Assembly (NCBI GenBank): GCA_039881145.1
Contig: JAYKKI010000015.1
Span: forward strand, 29,615,001 to 29,679,000
Reading direction: 5' to 3'
From: Druceiella hillmani
Taxonomy: Eukaryota > Arthropoda > Insecta > Lepidoptera > Hepialidae
Length of the DNA stretch: 64,000 nucleotides
In this document: piece by piece, positions 1 through 11,784 of the stretch
Layout: each line of letters starts with the position of its first letter
Position numbering within the stretch: position 1 is the first letter of the stretch
The notes under the pieces: generated by a model
Told to the model about the DNA's origin: nothing
The model's database searches: none
Seen by the model: the letters and a program-made list of their open reading frames with translations, nothing else
Position numbers and translations under genes: made by a program

Positions 1-76
1 GTTAGGTTAGGTTAGGTTAGGTTAGGCTAGGTTAGGTTAGGCTAGGTTAGGTTAGGTTAGGTTAGGTTAGGTTAGG
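1..76 (+). repeat. Telomeric-type (TTAGG)n tract
   Basis: About fifteen units of the 5-bp insect telomeric repeat TTAGG run from the first base to base 76. Two units carry a T-to-C change giving CTAGG (near 27-31 and 42-46). The tract gives way at once to unique AT-rich sequence. Because it begins at the window edge, its left extent is unknown: it could be a short interstitial tract or the inner end of a longer one. A retrotransposon fragment follows within 160 bp. Confidence 0.93.
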
Positions 77-233
77 GACTCATAAAAGAGAAGGGTATGT
101 ATTTGATGCCAACATAAATCAATTTCGTTTAATGTTTGATTGCACTTGACTCACGACATATATTTGACATCCTCAGGTTTATGTAATACGAAAGCAAATT
201 TTGAATGATTGTTTTAAAACATCTACTATACAT

Positions 234-540
234 CTATGAAAAAATCGGATGTGAGTCAAATATTATGCCCGAAGATCTCAACACCAAATCCTATTCTATC
301 TATGTAAATCGTTTCGCAGACAGAATAATCAAACGCGATAGAAGCCCGCGCACAGCGGTAGCTCTCAATTGAGCATTTATTCTCATTAAGCTGTGAGCCT
401 TTCACTGCATTCGACAACAGTATCAATATATAGTTTTGTATCGTCAGCAAATAGTAAACAAGGCGAAGTATTCGCAGTATCGCAAATATAATTTACCTAA
501 ATATTGAAAAAAAAAGGTCTGAAATTTGAACGGTGACATA
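234..540 (-). mobile_element. Non-LTR retrotransposon reverse transcriptase fragment (CR1/jockey-like)
   Basis: Read on the minus strand, this holds part of the palm of a non-LTR (LINE) reverse transcriptase. Around 521-470 there is a degraded form of the PLLFNIFINDI region, read as DLFFFNI, stop, VNYI. At 440-451 the catalytic box FADD lies in the context SPCLLFADDTKLYID. After a frameshift and a deletion the frame resumes with NENKCSI, then FDYSV, and after another frameshift SGIIFDSHPIFS, which matches the usual DLGIIFDS block. The order agrees with CR1/jockey-type enzymes. At least two frameshifts, one stop and an internal deletion make it a dead fragment. The clade is inferred from motif style only. 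Confidence 0.72.
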
Positions 541-1950
541 CTTTCGTAAAATTATATTTTGACAGAAAGTCGCGCGAGAAGTCTCGTTTCGTGTATTCAT
601 ACGTCTTTAGAAGGCGGTGTTTGATTTTTAGAAAATTTTGGTACATGCATATCAGTGTCAGACACTTATCACTAGTATTTGTTTAAATTCACGTGGTTTT
701 GTGCCAAAAGAGATGGGGAAGTAAGAACAAATGTATTTCGTGGAAGTATATTAAAATGTTACAAACCGAACACTCTTTATTTAATGTCGCTACGGCACTC
801 TCCCCGCACGTCGCATTACAGCAACATCCCATTGACAAGCACCATCAAATCAGATGATACACGATGTCAGTAATAGAATGAAGCATTAATAGAATAGTGA
901 GGGCCGTGTTTTTATCGTGCATCGATCGTCAAATGGACGCGCTCGAGGGTCATAAAGTTGAGGCGAGGTGGGCCGGAGCGGAGGATTGAAACCACGCATT
1001 TTGTCAATCGATTGTTTTACACGATACGAATTTTTGAGCGATCTGGTTCGTCCATTATCGTTTACAATAACTATTAATGAAATGATTCTTATGTTATTTG
1101 AGTCGCAAATATGGGAGTTTGTGCAAATAAATTTAATCATTTGAATTATACCTAGTTCTTTAGACTTTCATGTGTTACTGACTTAAGATACTCTTCCTTT
1201 ATGATATTTCAAACCTTTTTATGACTGGCATCGTAAGATGCACTTTTTAAGATTTGGGCGATTGAATAAATGGCGATATTTTGTAAATAGTATGCTATGT
1301 TTGTAATTTGTGTGTTTTGGGATTTTTATTTTAATTATGGAAATTAGTACTTAATTTATTAATTATTTCAGTTTAATTTTTTATTGTCTGTTATCTTATT
1401 TTTCGTCAAATATCTTTAAACATTACATTGTTCGTCTCCGATTGTATCTTTGAAATTTTCCTAATTTACATTTATCTGTCTATTAGAAATTGTTTGTTAT
1501 CTGATGAATATTCTTCAAGAAATTGTAAGCAGTCTGGTTTGTTATTATTATTTCATTACATATAGTTGTATTAATTGTAAATTGTAACTATTGCTTTAAT
1601 ATTCCGCACGTGACCACACATTTTAAGAAGGGATATTACGCCATTAAGGAAGTGATGTGTGGCGTTATGAGACTATTGCCACTCATAACCTGATGAGAGA
1701 TTCAGCAAAATTATAAGGTTTGATTATTCTACTTACTGATTTGGATCGTAATATTTTAGACGATATGACATAATGCTCAGTCGTCATCATCATTCGACGT
1801 TCATCTAATGAAGTTTTTCCTTTCATAGTTCCTTTCCTCGTTCTCTTTTTATTACTTTTTTGTTATTTATCCTTGTCAGTGCGTATTTTGTTGGTTAGTT
1901 AATTGAAACTGAAATAAAACTACATTAAATGAAGCTCAGATTTTCAGGCA
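541..1950. other. AT-rich DNA, no gene recognised
   Basis: Short frames on both strands show no domain that I recognise. A slightly GC-richer patch near 900-1000 (minus-strand frame of 84 codons at 886-1140) has no recognisable family. It could be the degraded 5' part of the neighbouring retrotransposon, but I see no motif to prove this. Confidence 0.5.
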
Positions 1951-1951
1951 A

Positions 1952-2125
1952 TAATATTTAAATTCTGTTTTTGGCAACTTTTTATACAGTGTAACGTTAG
2001 TAATATGTGCATATCAATTGCATATCAGTGCGTTCTTGTTGTTTGATGTTCGGGTACTAATATTTAAATGCCGATTATTGTCAACCTTTTATACAGTGTA
2101 ACATTAGTAACCTGTGCATATCGAA
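1952..2125 (+). repeat. Imperfect direct repeat, 107-bp offset
   Basis: Two segments of about 70 bp, 1952-2018 and 2059-2125, share the run tttatacagtgtaac (starting 1981 and 2088) and the flanking words aatatttaaat and gtgcatatc. The offset is 107 bp. They are diverged but colinear, so a local tandem duplication is the simplest reading. Confidence 0.7.
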
Positions 2126-3002
2126 TGATCATAATAATCGTCGATGGACCTAAAGTATTCTCTAAGTTATTTCACACGGACTTTACCGTCCTTGATGTTT
2201 ACGAATACTAAATTTTGCGTAATAAACGTAAGTAAGATGAATACGAGTGTTTTGTATAATTTTAGTGTATTTTTATTAATTAGCGTTAGAAAATAATTTT
2301 GCAAGCCATTGCTTCCAAAATTACATTATAATCAGTAATGAATACAAGTAGTATTTTATTCTGTTGACTGAGGGAGATAATTAAATAAAAATAGATAAAT
2401 CCGTTGAAAATTTCGAATCTCTTACGTAAATTATATAGATCAAGGCCCAGTAGTAAACAGCGAATTTCGATTTTAATGTTGAAAATCTTATCATACACAT
2501 TTAATAGTTTGAAAATTACTTTCTTTCAATGTAGCGTCATACCCTGTAATTAATGAGGAGCCGGCACCTTAGAATTACAGAGAATAGCAAAATTATGAAT
2601 AACAAGATTCCCAACTAATAGACAAATCCTCTGCAAGAGTTCATCGACGTATAAACCTTGTTGTGTTGTATGAAGAAATTTATTTTGCAAAGTATTTTTG
2701 GCAGAAATAAACTTTGCCAATTACAGAAATATAATTAATTTTACGTATCTAATTTAAAAAAACCCACATTTTTTAACGAGTTTATTAATGATTTAATACT
2801 AAGTTCTTTAATATGTGATGGTCGCATATCTCTAACACCATTACGTTCTATGCCTTTTACGCCATTATTGTTATATCGACAATTGCTTCAATGAAGGCTG
2901 AAAAGCAGTAAGGTTAAATATCCACTATGACTTCCAGCGTCTTAAAATAGACGCCTGTAATTATTTACGTTAGCAAAGCATTCTGATACTCGTAGATTTT
3001 AT
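2126..3002. other. AT-rich DNA, no gene recognised
   Basis: Only short frames. A 70-codon minus-strand frame at 2286-2498 is AT-driven and shows no domain. Confidence 0.5.
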
Positions 3003-3200
3003 TTGTTGTATGTGTGCGTGAATAAGTGCGGGCATGCGTACGTGCGTGTGTGTCCAATATTGACTTCATGTCAATATAGGCTATGCTTTTCATCTATTTC
3101 TGTCAATGTTAACATGCATGCGCTTAGGTGTACGCGCATACGTATGTCCGTATATATGTGTGAGCGTATGTGCATGCGTGTGTACAAGTATGTGATTGTC
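3003..3200. repeat. Alternating purine-pyrimidine (TG/CA/CG-rich) tract
   Basis: Two blocks, about 3006-3056 and 3108-3196, are made largely of degenerate TG, CA, TA and CG dinucleotides (tgtgtgcgtg, gcatgcgtacgtgcgtgtgt, gtatgtgcatgcgtgtgt). The intervening stretch carries a small 8-bp palindrome around 3057-3078. It is a decayed dinucleotide repeat; the two overlapping 93- and 65-codon frames are by-products of that simple composition. Confidence 0.75.
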
Positions 3201-5890
3201 CGTACCGTATACGTATTATTTCTATTATGGAGCATAAATTTCTTAAATAACAAGCGGCGAATATCCAAAACAGCGAATAGCTAATAGCGAGGATTTACTG
3301 TGTCATTATTCATCATTATCAGTAATCATATTTGGTACAACTAAATTTCGAGACTTAACGGATGGGATCTAGTTAAAATGTCGATCGTGTATGAATTATT
3401 GTCGAGTCACTTTCCTAGGGTCCGATAGGGAGGCAAGAGCTGGAGGGGTGTACAGAGTGGTTCGAGAGAAGGAGGTGGGTTGAGGCAACGAAATAGCGTT
3501 TAGGTGGCCATCGGCTCTGTTTGTCGAGCAACCATCGTGTTTGTGCACATCATTTGTGCAAGCGATTTTATTGATATGATCTTCGGTTATGGCTGACCAG
3601 CTGTTTTATGGTGTTTATTGACTACAACAACGTTTATGAGATTTAGTTGCCCTGTTCAGAAATGACCTCTCGAAACTTTTCTCCGCATCGAGATGTGAAT
3701 GGAAAATAAACTAATATGTATCGATAGTAGCAACATTGATATTGCATCAAACGTGGAGAGTTGGGAGTTGTTGGCGTTGGTTATTTTTGAACGATGTTTG
3801 TGGATATTATGAATTATTTACACAGCAATTGCGAAGGGGTTAATATGCCCTTATAAATTTCTTATACCGTGTCAGTTAAGGAGTATAAAATGTTTATTTG
3901 TTATAGGGCAATAGTAAAGCATTTGCTGATTTTGTTGCATTTTCGATTTCCGAAGCTAATTTAGAAAATTTTAAATAAAATTTTTAATAACACAAGATCT
4001 TGTATTTTCTTTTTAAAAGTAAATTTTGTTAGTCGGCAATAATTTGTTGAAGATGATGGATTTTGTCAAGTAATAAGTTTACTGAAATTTTCGTCTGCCT
4101 TTGACTCCAAAGAAACGAGAGATGTTGAAGAAATAAAGAATCTTCACGGGTTTCAGAGGAAAATCTCTTTTTATAACGACTTTGGCTTGCAGCTTCATTG
4201 CAACCTAATGGAATAATTATTTTAGATTTTGGAAATCAACTTGTTTTAAAACTTCATTTTGTGCTGACATCAAATAATATACATTGACTTCCGCTAGGGA
4301 TTGAACTGCAGTTTTAGCTGATATATTCATTATTGTAAATAATTCTGACAACATTTATTTTTACTAAGAGAAAATTATAGCAAAATGGTTAATATTAGCT
4401 CCATGACTTTTTTGTGTTGTTTTTCAGTCATTAATTCATTGTCCATGAAATTCAAGAAATATTTTTTTAAACGTCGTGGATTTTCACTGAACTATTAAAA
4501 TACTTTTTTTTCTTTAATAACGCCATTTTTTTTATGATTGTTTGAATATTATCTTGAATATTTGTAGCACAGTTCTGTAGCAATATAAATAACTAATATT
4601 TATAATCCATAAGAATCCATTCATATATTTAAAATTTTGAAATAAAACATAATTTGAAAACAAGTCATTAAAAATTACGTTTTGTGTTGTTGGATTTTCT
4701 CAAATGATAATAAGTTGTATTATAAAACTAAAAAATGTTCACTTCATATAAATGTAATTGCCTAGGGGTATCGTATTCTTGTTTTGGTAATAAAATATAA
4801 ATAAATAAATACGTGTGATGTCGTAGGTTACCCCACCGAAAGCATTCTCGATATTTATAAAGATTAGCAAAACTACAATGGAACCGTATTAGTAGTAAAG
4901 TTTACTTTAACGCTAATTTTTCGTCTCAATTGTAGCTTTTGGTCTTCGAATATCGCTCGTCTTGATTAGCTTTGGCCACCACAGTGAGATCCTATTGATT
5001 AGAGTGTTTTTCTTTTGTAATTGTGTATGGACATCATCCAAGACGTTAGAAGACTTTACTGAAAACTACAGGTAAATAGGTTGTGGTATTTTTCATTTTA
5101 TCCTAAAATGTTTGGTCTGTTTAGTAGAATTAACCTCTATAGATGTTTTATAATTCTTTATAGCATATTGCTATTATTATTCATTAATTTTGTTTTTCAG
5201 GTATTTACTCCCTGCACCATTTTTTAGTTTAAGATATTAGCAATATATTTGAGGTATTCTATGATATGATTAATCGATATTCAATACTTTGGTATTTAAA
5301 TGATGAAAGAAATACATATTTACAAAAACTACATAAACAGGTATTTGTTTTTTCACGTCTGGTGTATTGTGGAATAAGAGCTATGCTTAATAAAAAGAAA
5401 TAACTGTTAGATATGGGTTATAAATATACGTGTAAGAGGAATATCTAACATTCTAATAAAGTTGATGATGTAATATTGGAAGAAAGATAGAAAATGGAAT
5501 AATAAAACAGTTTACAAAAAAAAAATGTAAACCTATTTCAATTAAACACCGAATAAAAAAATGCCCTAAAATTTGAAAATGATGAAACAATGGGTACTCA
5601 GTTCAAATTTTTGTGGTAAAATATGGTTTCCGAGTTTAAATAAATTTGGAAAATACTGCTACTGCTAGAGGTTTTTGAAATTGATTCCAAATCGATGCTT
5701 TGGGTGTTCTAAGCGAATTTTCATGGTGCCATACTAAGAGTATAACCTTTCGAATAAAAATTTCGAAAAATCATTTAAATTGGTTGATAAATGCCAGAGA
5801 TATGAGGTAATATAAGCAAAAAAGTCTTCCTCTTATTTTGAAGTTTGTTAAAAATAGGGTTTCCTGTAGTTCACGACATTAAGAGATAAC
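3201..5890. other. AT-rich DNA with one GC-richer patch
   Basis: No coding region recognised. A patch at about 3405-3550 is richer in G (ggagggg, gaaggaggtggg) than its surroundings and includes tggccatcggctctg; it could be regulatory, but nothing specific can be shown. The rest is low-complexity A/T sequence. Confidence 0.45.
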
Positions 5891-6130
5891 AAACGAAAGA
5901 GTAGCTTCCAAACTTCAGTCCGCGCTAGCCACACGGAGTAAGCGTATAAAGGTAAGTGTTGCGCGTAGTCGCAGGTAGTCTGCGGGTATCTTAATTTATT
6001 GAGGCCACACCAAATCGAGTGGGGCGCGTGGATAGAGCGCCTCCCGCCGCGACACTTGTTGCGTCGCTGCTGCACGCCTGCGGCACAATAGACCTCGTCG
6101 TGTTATACGCTATTATATTACCATTGTATT
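5890..6130. promoter_or_regulatory. CpG-containing GC-rich block, possible promoter or enhancer
   Basis: This is one of the most GC- and CpG-rich stretches of the window, sharply bounded by AT-rich DNA. The plus strand contains a TATA-like gtataaag at about 5944-5951 that overlaps a strong splice-donor-like word, aag|gtaagtg. The minus-strand frame of 75 codons across it has no recognisable domain. A promoter, a non-coding first exon or a conserved enhancer are all possible; this is inference from composition. Confidence 0.35.
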
Positions 6131-7833
6131 GAAGACGGCGTGCGGCTTCGCTTGTAAAATGTCGTCTACATATAGTTTAACGTCTAATTAATTGTCATTA
6201 TTATGTTTAAACATCGAGTGATTTACTACTTAATGCGACCGTAATATAATGTAAATTATCGATAAACGAAAGAAATTAGCTTCTACATCGGCTTCATAGG
6301 CAATAAAAGACTTCACAGACATACTTAAGAACCCACTGTTTATATTCTAATCACTTTAATGCCTTTTTATACCCAATAGCTAATTAATTGGAGAAGTAAA
6401 GATTTTATCACCTGATTTTTTGTGTTAAATTGTCCAGTCACTTTCCAAATTATTTGAGGGTAAAACTTAATGTATATGAAAAGAACTGATCTTATTGTAA
6501 TAAGGTATTTTTTATGACTATAAGTTTGTCGGTTAATTAGCGGATAAACCCAGAGTAAACAATGTATCTGATATAGTAACAAGATCCATGCTGTCTATTT
6601 GTATTTTTTAAAGATAGAATTGTGCACGGGGCACATTGTGGCCAGTAAGTAAAAGTTGTAATTTCTTTTAATAACAGTGCGAAGTTGTTTACTAGTGTGT
6701 CTTTTTTAATATACAATTAAACTTAGCTGTAACCTTGGTTTTTAATGTGGACTTTTTAATTGATCATTGATCATTCATTATTCAAATTTTCCATAAATTT
6801 TGGATGTTAATGTCTTCATAGCATGTAAGTAAGTATCTTAATTTACTAATTTATTTGATCGTTAGAGTCACTGAAACATCTTAAACTATAACTGTATAAC
6901 CCCCATCAAGGCTGTGTATAATTTATGGTTTAAACACACATATATATACATTTATATGTAGTTTATGAAATGATCTTCAGTATAATAAAAAAAAATAATT
7001 TAAAAGATATATTCATAATACATTTAATGAATGAAGTAAAGATTCTAATTTTATGCAGCACTAGAAATGTAATAAAATGGAAAAAATCATTACATCATGG
7101 CAATGCGTCGCTCAATTTGGTTTCCCTACATATTGTATTCTTTCAACAAAGATAAAGATAACTTCTCTATCAGATTCGGAATATTTTCATGTAGTGTGCA
7201 GCAAATTTCCTTATTTACATCTGGTAATAATGTCAAAGCAGTTTCCTTGACATATTTCAAATTGGCTACTTAGCATTTTAATCACGGATCCTTTGACATG
7301 TTACCTAATAATATTAATGTCAAATGTAATATAATAGAATCACAAGGACCAACACAATGATGGGAACATACCACACAGTGAGGTTAAAAATCTAATTAAT
7401 CGTTTAATTAAAAGCCGAGCGCTCAGATTATATTTTTTGTCGGTGGATTTTATTTTTCTCTCCGTTCAGTCTTTGTGTGTCTTTATTTAATGTGATTTCA
7501 ATTGATTCGAGTTCAACGAAAGCCGAACCTTGACAGACAACAATGCGGGAAAATGACATTATAAATAAGTGACAGAAATACTAACAACGTTACGCTGTAC
7601 TATATTGGCTTGTTGCAGTTAATCCATACGAAAAGCAGGAAGATTTGAAGAAATAAATTATAAAAATTGGATCAAAACATGCATGTAATAGAAACTCACT
7701 GTCAAAATATAGAATAAAGTACTTTCTTATTCAGATGTTTTACCTCAGGCGGGCAGGCAATATGTAGATTCGAATGGTGAACGTGTGTATAATGCGTGGG
7801 TTGTTGCGCAATGTGTGACTGAAATAGTCTACT
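6131..7833. other. AT-rich DNA, no gene recognised
   Basis: Short frames only, all A/T driven. Nothing that I can assign. Confidence 0.5.
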
Positions 7834-7879
7834 ACATCTTTATGGTTTCAGTAATAGCCTACTGAAACCATAAAGATGT
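7834..7879. repeat. Perfect 20-bp inverted repeat with 6-nt loop
   Basis: The left arm 7834-7853 (starting acatctttatgg) and right arm 7860-7879 are exact reverse complements, separated by atagcc. A perfect stem of this length with no flanking element suggests a recent inverted duplication, for example by template switching, rather than a maintained RNA structure. Confidence 0.93.
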
Positions 7880-8740
7880 CATTAATTACGAGGTAATAAT
7901 GTATAATAGTGTAAGTAATGTCTAACATTTTTGTAGATTGAAACGTTAAATACATTATGATTTATCAACATTCTTAATAATTTTCCATTAACGGTGCAAC
8001 AAGTTATTTGTATTGTTGAAGAAAATAACAAAATAGTAAAATTTTCGATTTTAACATGTTTTTTATTTAATTTAATAATGGTAAAATTTTTTAATAACCA
8101 TGTCATGAGAAGAAAGTTTGTAGGCAAGTTTATAAACATTGGACAAATTATAACATATAACAAACTGAAGAGGAGAAAAAGAAAAAATCGGTCAAGAGCA
8201 AGCTATATTTGCATAATTAATGTTCCATGCCACGGAACATCCTTGGCCTTCTGCTTAAATTATTAATAGTTTTGCACTCCTGATACATTTCTAGTATTCT
8301 AAATTAGCAGTTATTAAGGAAATATACAATTAAATTGTTTATAACAATCAATCGCGCTGTAGTTTTCAGTGCTGATAATTTTGGTTCAATTTATATCTAT
8401 TTCTCAATGTTTATGATTTTTTTCCGATTTTTCTGGGCGATCCTTTTATTGATGACGGTGGAGGACAGCAATTTTTAAGTATTTTTTATAGTAGTATTTT
8501 TTATAGTATTTTTTATAGGTATTTCCGATAGTCCTGAAAAATGCTTAAAAGAATTTATAAAAGAAGACATATTAATGTGTTGTTCAATTTCACACTTCAA
8601 TGAGTTTTCATTTGATACACTACACGATCCTCTTGAATTTTTTTTGTATCCTTATTTAACCCTTGAAATTAATCCCGTGAAAATTGAACTTTTCATACTT
8701 CATGTTTATAATTGGACCTCTTTACTATGTTTAGTTAGTT
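7880..8740. other. AT-rich DNA with a short tandem motif
   Basis: Two overlapping frames on opposite strands (7882-8163 and 7994-8266) show no domain. At about 8477-8518 the word agtattttttata is repeated three times in tandem. Confidence 0.5.
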
Positions 8741-9148
8741 AGTTGTTCCGAGTTAGTTTTCATTGAAAATGGCACACTTAATGCGCAAAGGCTCATAACA
8801 GAGGTTCTTATTCCTCATGCCCAACCAGCATTAACAGCAGTTAGAGGCGAGTCCATTTTTATGGACGACAACGCTTGCGCCCACAGCTCTAGAGGTTGAT
8901 GCGTATATGCAGGAGGCCGGAATTCGTCGGTTAGACAGGCCAGCTAGAAGTCCCGACCTCAGTCCCATAGAATACATATAGGGTAATCTCAAACGACGCG
9001 TCAGAGCCGTAAAACCAGCTCCAGAAAATATTCAGGCCCTTATAAATGTGATCATCGCTGAATGGGAATTATAAAAAACGTCGTCGAAAGTATGCCTATC
9101 GGACTAAGCGCATTGATTTTAGCTAGAGAAGGCCATACTTGTTACTAA
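8741..9148 (+). pseudogene. Tc1-type (Tc1/mariner) transposase relic, C-terminal half
   Basis: Three consecutive frame segments reconstruct the C-terminal part of a Tc1-like DD34E transposase, the cut-and-paste enzyme of Tc1 elements. Segment 1 (8741-8896) includes NAQRLITEVLIPH and then FMDDNACAH, which holds the second catalytic Asp (8867-8869). Segment 2 (8892-9074) includes RPARSPDLSPIEYI, whose Glu at 8970-8972 is the third catalytic residue, followed by an in-frame TAG (8979-8981) where the family has Trp, then NLKRRVRA. Segment 3 (9080-9148) gives ESMPIGLSALILAREGHTCY and a natural-looking stop. The D-to-E spacing of about 34 codons fits DD34E. Two frameshifts and two stops inactivate it; the N-terminal half is missing. 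Terminal repeats were not identified. Confidence 0.92.
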
Positions 9149-9514
9149 ATTTTCAAATTTTATGTTAAATTAATAAAAAATATTCAAAAATAAACTTTAG
9201 CTATTTTAATGTACCAGTATGAAAACGCCCGCCTGTGGACTTTACACCGTTTTTTTATTTATTCCAATGTTTAATGACTAAAGTAGGTAAAAACGATATC
9301 TCAATAATAAATAACAATATTCTCATCATATCGCCATATAAAATGCATCAAATAATAATAAAATAACTCTGATATGGTTTATTCCTATAAGTGCCCGTTT
9401 TTTTTGCAAAAGAGTTTATTTCTCAATTAAAAATATTTTTTATATTTAATGCAAACGGCATTATATTATAGGATATTAAGGAAGGAAGGTACATTATGGC
9501 AATACGAATTTGTG

Positions 9515-9519
<5 letters not shown>
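9149..9519. other. 3' flank of the Tc1 relic, AT-rich
   Basis: About 90 bp of the stretch after the stop (to about 9240, with gaaaacgcccgcctgtgg) may be the 3' untranslated end of the Tc1 element, but I could not pair it with a left terminal repeat. The remainder is A/T-rich and featureless. Confidence 0.4.

Positions 9520-9583
<64 letters not shown>
9520..9583. repeat. (TA)n microsatellite
   Basis: Uninterrupted alternating TA over about 64 bp. Frames reading through it give Ile-Tyr repeats and are not genes. Confidence 0.97.
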
Positions 9584-9586
<3 letters not shown>

Positions 9587-10378
9587 ACATATAAATTTTA
9601 TATCCAACAATGGTAGTATGGAAAATAACGAAATAAAATTCAGAAATTGCAAAACCATAAGAGTTCTCCGAGAAAGCACTAATTGTCGTGGCAGAATATT
9701 TAGACTTGTTTGGTCCACTCTGAAACAAATAAAATCTATTGAACTTTGCTTAATGAACAAATGTTTCACTAAAATTATACTAAAATCATTGAAGTCAAGA
9801 AAAAACCTTTTTTGTGTAGTACTCAAGTAATCGTCTTATAATAAAATGGTATTTTTCCCCATATAATTGTAATTGTTTCCCGCGAATATCTTGGGGGTTA
9901 TTTCTGTGAAATATTTGTTTTTTTTTCAAATAGCGTAAAATTAATTTCGGGCTTTTGAGAGTTGAGCAAAATTGCGTTTATTGAGTATACAACCAATTTT
10001 GTATCCATGCTACGAATAGGATAACAATTATTTAACTTGTTTTTGACATTTAGATACGATCCTAAAGGTAACTGAAGCGTAACAGTAATTAATTTTAACA
10101 ATTTCGCACAGATTTGATCTTACAAAATTTGTAGAGATTGGTAGAACATCTTTGGAACAACAATGTCTTCACCGTTAATTCCTATGTTTTCAGGATGTTT
10201 CACATTTACGATGCATATTAAGATGAATTTAAATGAGTTTAATTCGTAGATCCATTCGATATCTTGACGAAAGCATTAAAATATTTAATCTTATGCAATA
10301 TATAATCATTAATCATACATACTTTTTGTACTTAAACATAGGAATTTATAAAACCACGAAAATCTATTGAATCAAAAA
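9584..10378. other. AT-rich DNA, no gene recognised
   Basis: Frames on both strands at 9584-9830 overlap each other and show no domain; none is convincing. Confidence 0.5.
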
Positions 10379-11479
10379 ACGCCAATTACTCTCTGTTGAA
10401 GATCTTGAAGAATTACCTACATCGCAAAATATTTTAGTTCTTTAGATTAAAGACAATGGCGGGAGAAAATTTTTGAAGTGAAAATTTATGGAACACTAAA
10501 TCATTTAAAAACATATTTCTTTTCTTCATTACTTCAAAAATGCAGGCAAGCGATTCTCACACGGTCTGAAATTCATTTACACCTTTTACATTTAAATTAA
10601 AAGGCGATGGAATCTTTTTGCCATTTTCGGGTTCATTACCTCGCTTCTCAATCTCCCAGCTTTCACTGTTTACTCAATTTTGGTTGGCACCCTCTTCATT
10701 AGCATATTTTGTTACTTTAATTCTGCACGTTAATAATTATTAGTTTCTCACACTTATATACAAAAACTTCGATAATTTTAAAACGAGATTAAATTATGTG
10801 TATTAATTTACAATAAGAATGATATGACCTTAATATTTTGTCCGTGGATGATTTGCATAAATGTATGGATTAATATAGATATCTATTCTCATACTATTGT
10901 TAAAATATGCTCAAATTGTATTTGTGTTGTGTATGTGTTGGCAATTTATTAGACGTCCTTCAATTTCTATTTATACTATCTAATAGTACGACTAATTTAT
11001 ACTAGTTTACAGCTTCATTTGTACTTAATAAAGTACTTAAGTTATCACAAAAATTACTGGCTTAATGATACTTTTTTCCAAAGTAAAAACTTCGCTTAAA
11101 TTTTTTCGAAAGTGTCCAGTAAATGACTTTGGTTCGGAAATATTTCCCAAGCTACACTTTTTGAATTTTGATTGGCGATCGCAGTCGTAGGTTATCGTAC
11201 CAGTAGTGCTATTTATCTGCGGGATTTAGCTACGTGATTACAAACACCATTCCAGCCCCACTCCGCGACAGGCTGGGATTTGGACCTGGGACTCCGCAAT
11301 GCGCCGTGCCGCCAATTGCAGTTAGTGATCAAGACAAGACACCCCGGTGCCGTTAACCCTGATTAATCTAATAATAAATATTAATCGAGACAAAAATCGG
11401 TAACAATTATAGAATATTATCGAGTAAGTCATGAGAATATCTGTATCTTTGTAGATCTTCAACAGAGAGTAATTGGCGT
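10379..11479. repeat. 1.1-kb segment bounded by a perfect 27-bp inverted repeat
   Basis: The 27-bp word beginning acgccaattactctctgttg at 10379-10405 recurs as its exact reverse complement at 11453-11479. The enclosed 1.05 kb is AT-rich and contains a minus-strand SINE (11165-11350). No transposase motif is visible inside, and the sequences just outside do not give an obvious target-site duplication. It could be a non-autonomous DNA transposon carrying a nested SINE, or an inverted duplication of a short sequence. Confidence 0.6.
11165..11350 (-). mobile_element. tRNA-derived SINE, minus strand, diverged copy
   Basis: Read on the minus strand, this segment has a tRNA-like B box (ggtccaaatccc) followed by ggggctggaatggtgttt and a downstream body that align with the better-preserved SINE at 51985-52235 (there ggggctggactggtgttg). 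The 5' head gtgtcttgtcttgatcac takes the position of the A box region. The two copies are clearly one family but diverged at many positions. No target-site duplication was identified. Family name unknown. Confidence 0.72.
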
Positions 11480-11522
11480 CTTTGTCTATATCATGATTTA
11501 AAACACTTTAACCATTAATTTG

Positions 11523-11610
<88 letters not shown>
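11523..11610. repeat. (TA)n microsatellite
   Basis: About 88 bp of TA with two single-base interruptions, directly right of the 27-bp inverted-repeat segment. Confidence 0.97.
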
Positions 11611-11614
<4 letters not shown>

Positions 11615-11698
11615 TCTTTTAAAATTATAATGTTATAATTACGAGTGCATATTTTTCAAAAGTACGAAGTATTTGCACAGTTTGATAAGTTTAACGTA

Positions 11699-11740
11699 GA
11701 ACACTACCTGAAATAACCTAGAACACTACCTGAAATAAAA
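11699..11740 (+). repeat. 22-bp tandem duplication
   Basis: The word acactacctgaaataa occurs at 11701 and again at 11723, with matching left flank tagaac; period 22 bp, two copies. Confidence 0.85.
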
Positions 11741-11784
11741 ATTTCAACTGACCGTTCTTAAAGTTTAAATTTATCACCGGCGAA

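Noticed and set aside
1..76. True chromosome end
   Set aside because: The tract is only 76 bp inside the window, carries variants and is followed by ordinary A/T-rich DNA with another TTAGG tract at 28.6 kb; interstitial origin is at least as likely. What lies left of base 1 cannot be seen.
7834..7879. Rho-independent terminator
   Set aside because: The stem is followed by no T-run and the DNA is eukaryotic; a bacterial-type terminator makes no sense here.
9423..9728. 101-codon minus-strand frame, and other frames with long Ile-Tyr runs (29242-29598, 38503-38706, 44620-44950, 45376-45601, 63794-63997)
   Set aside because: They are translations of (TA)n microsatellites and have no other coding content.
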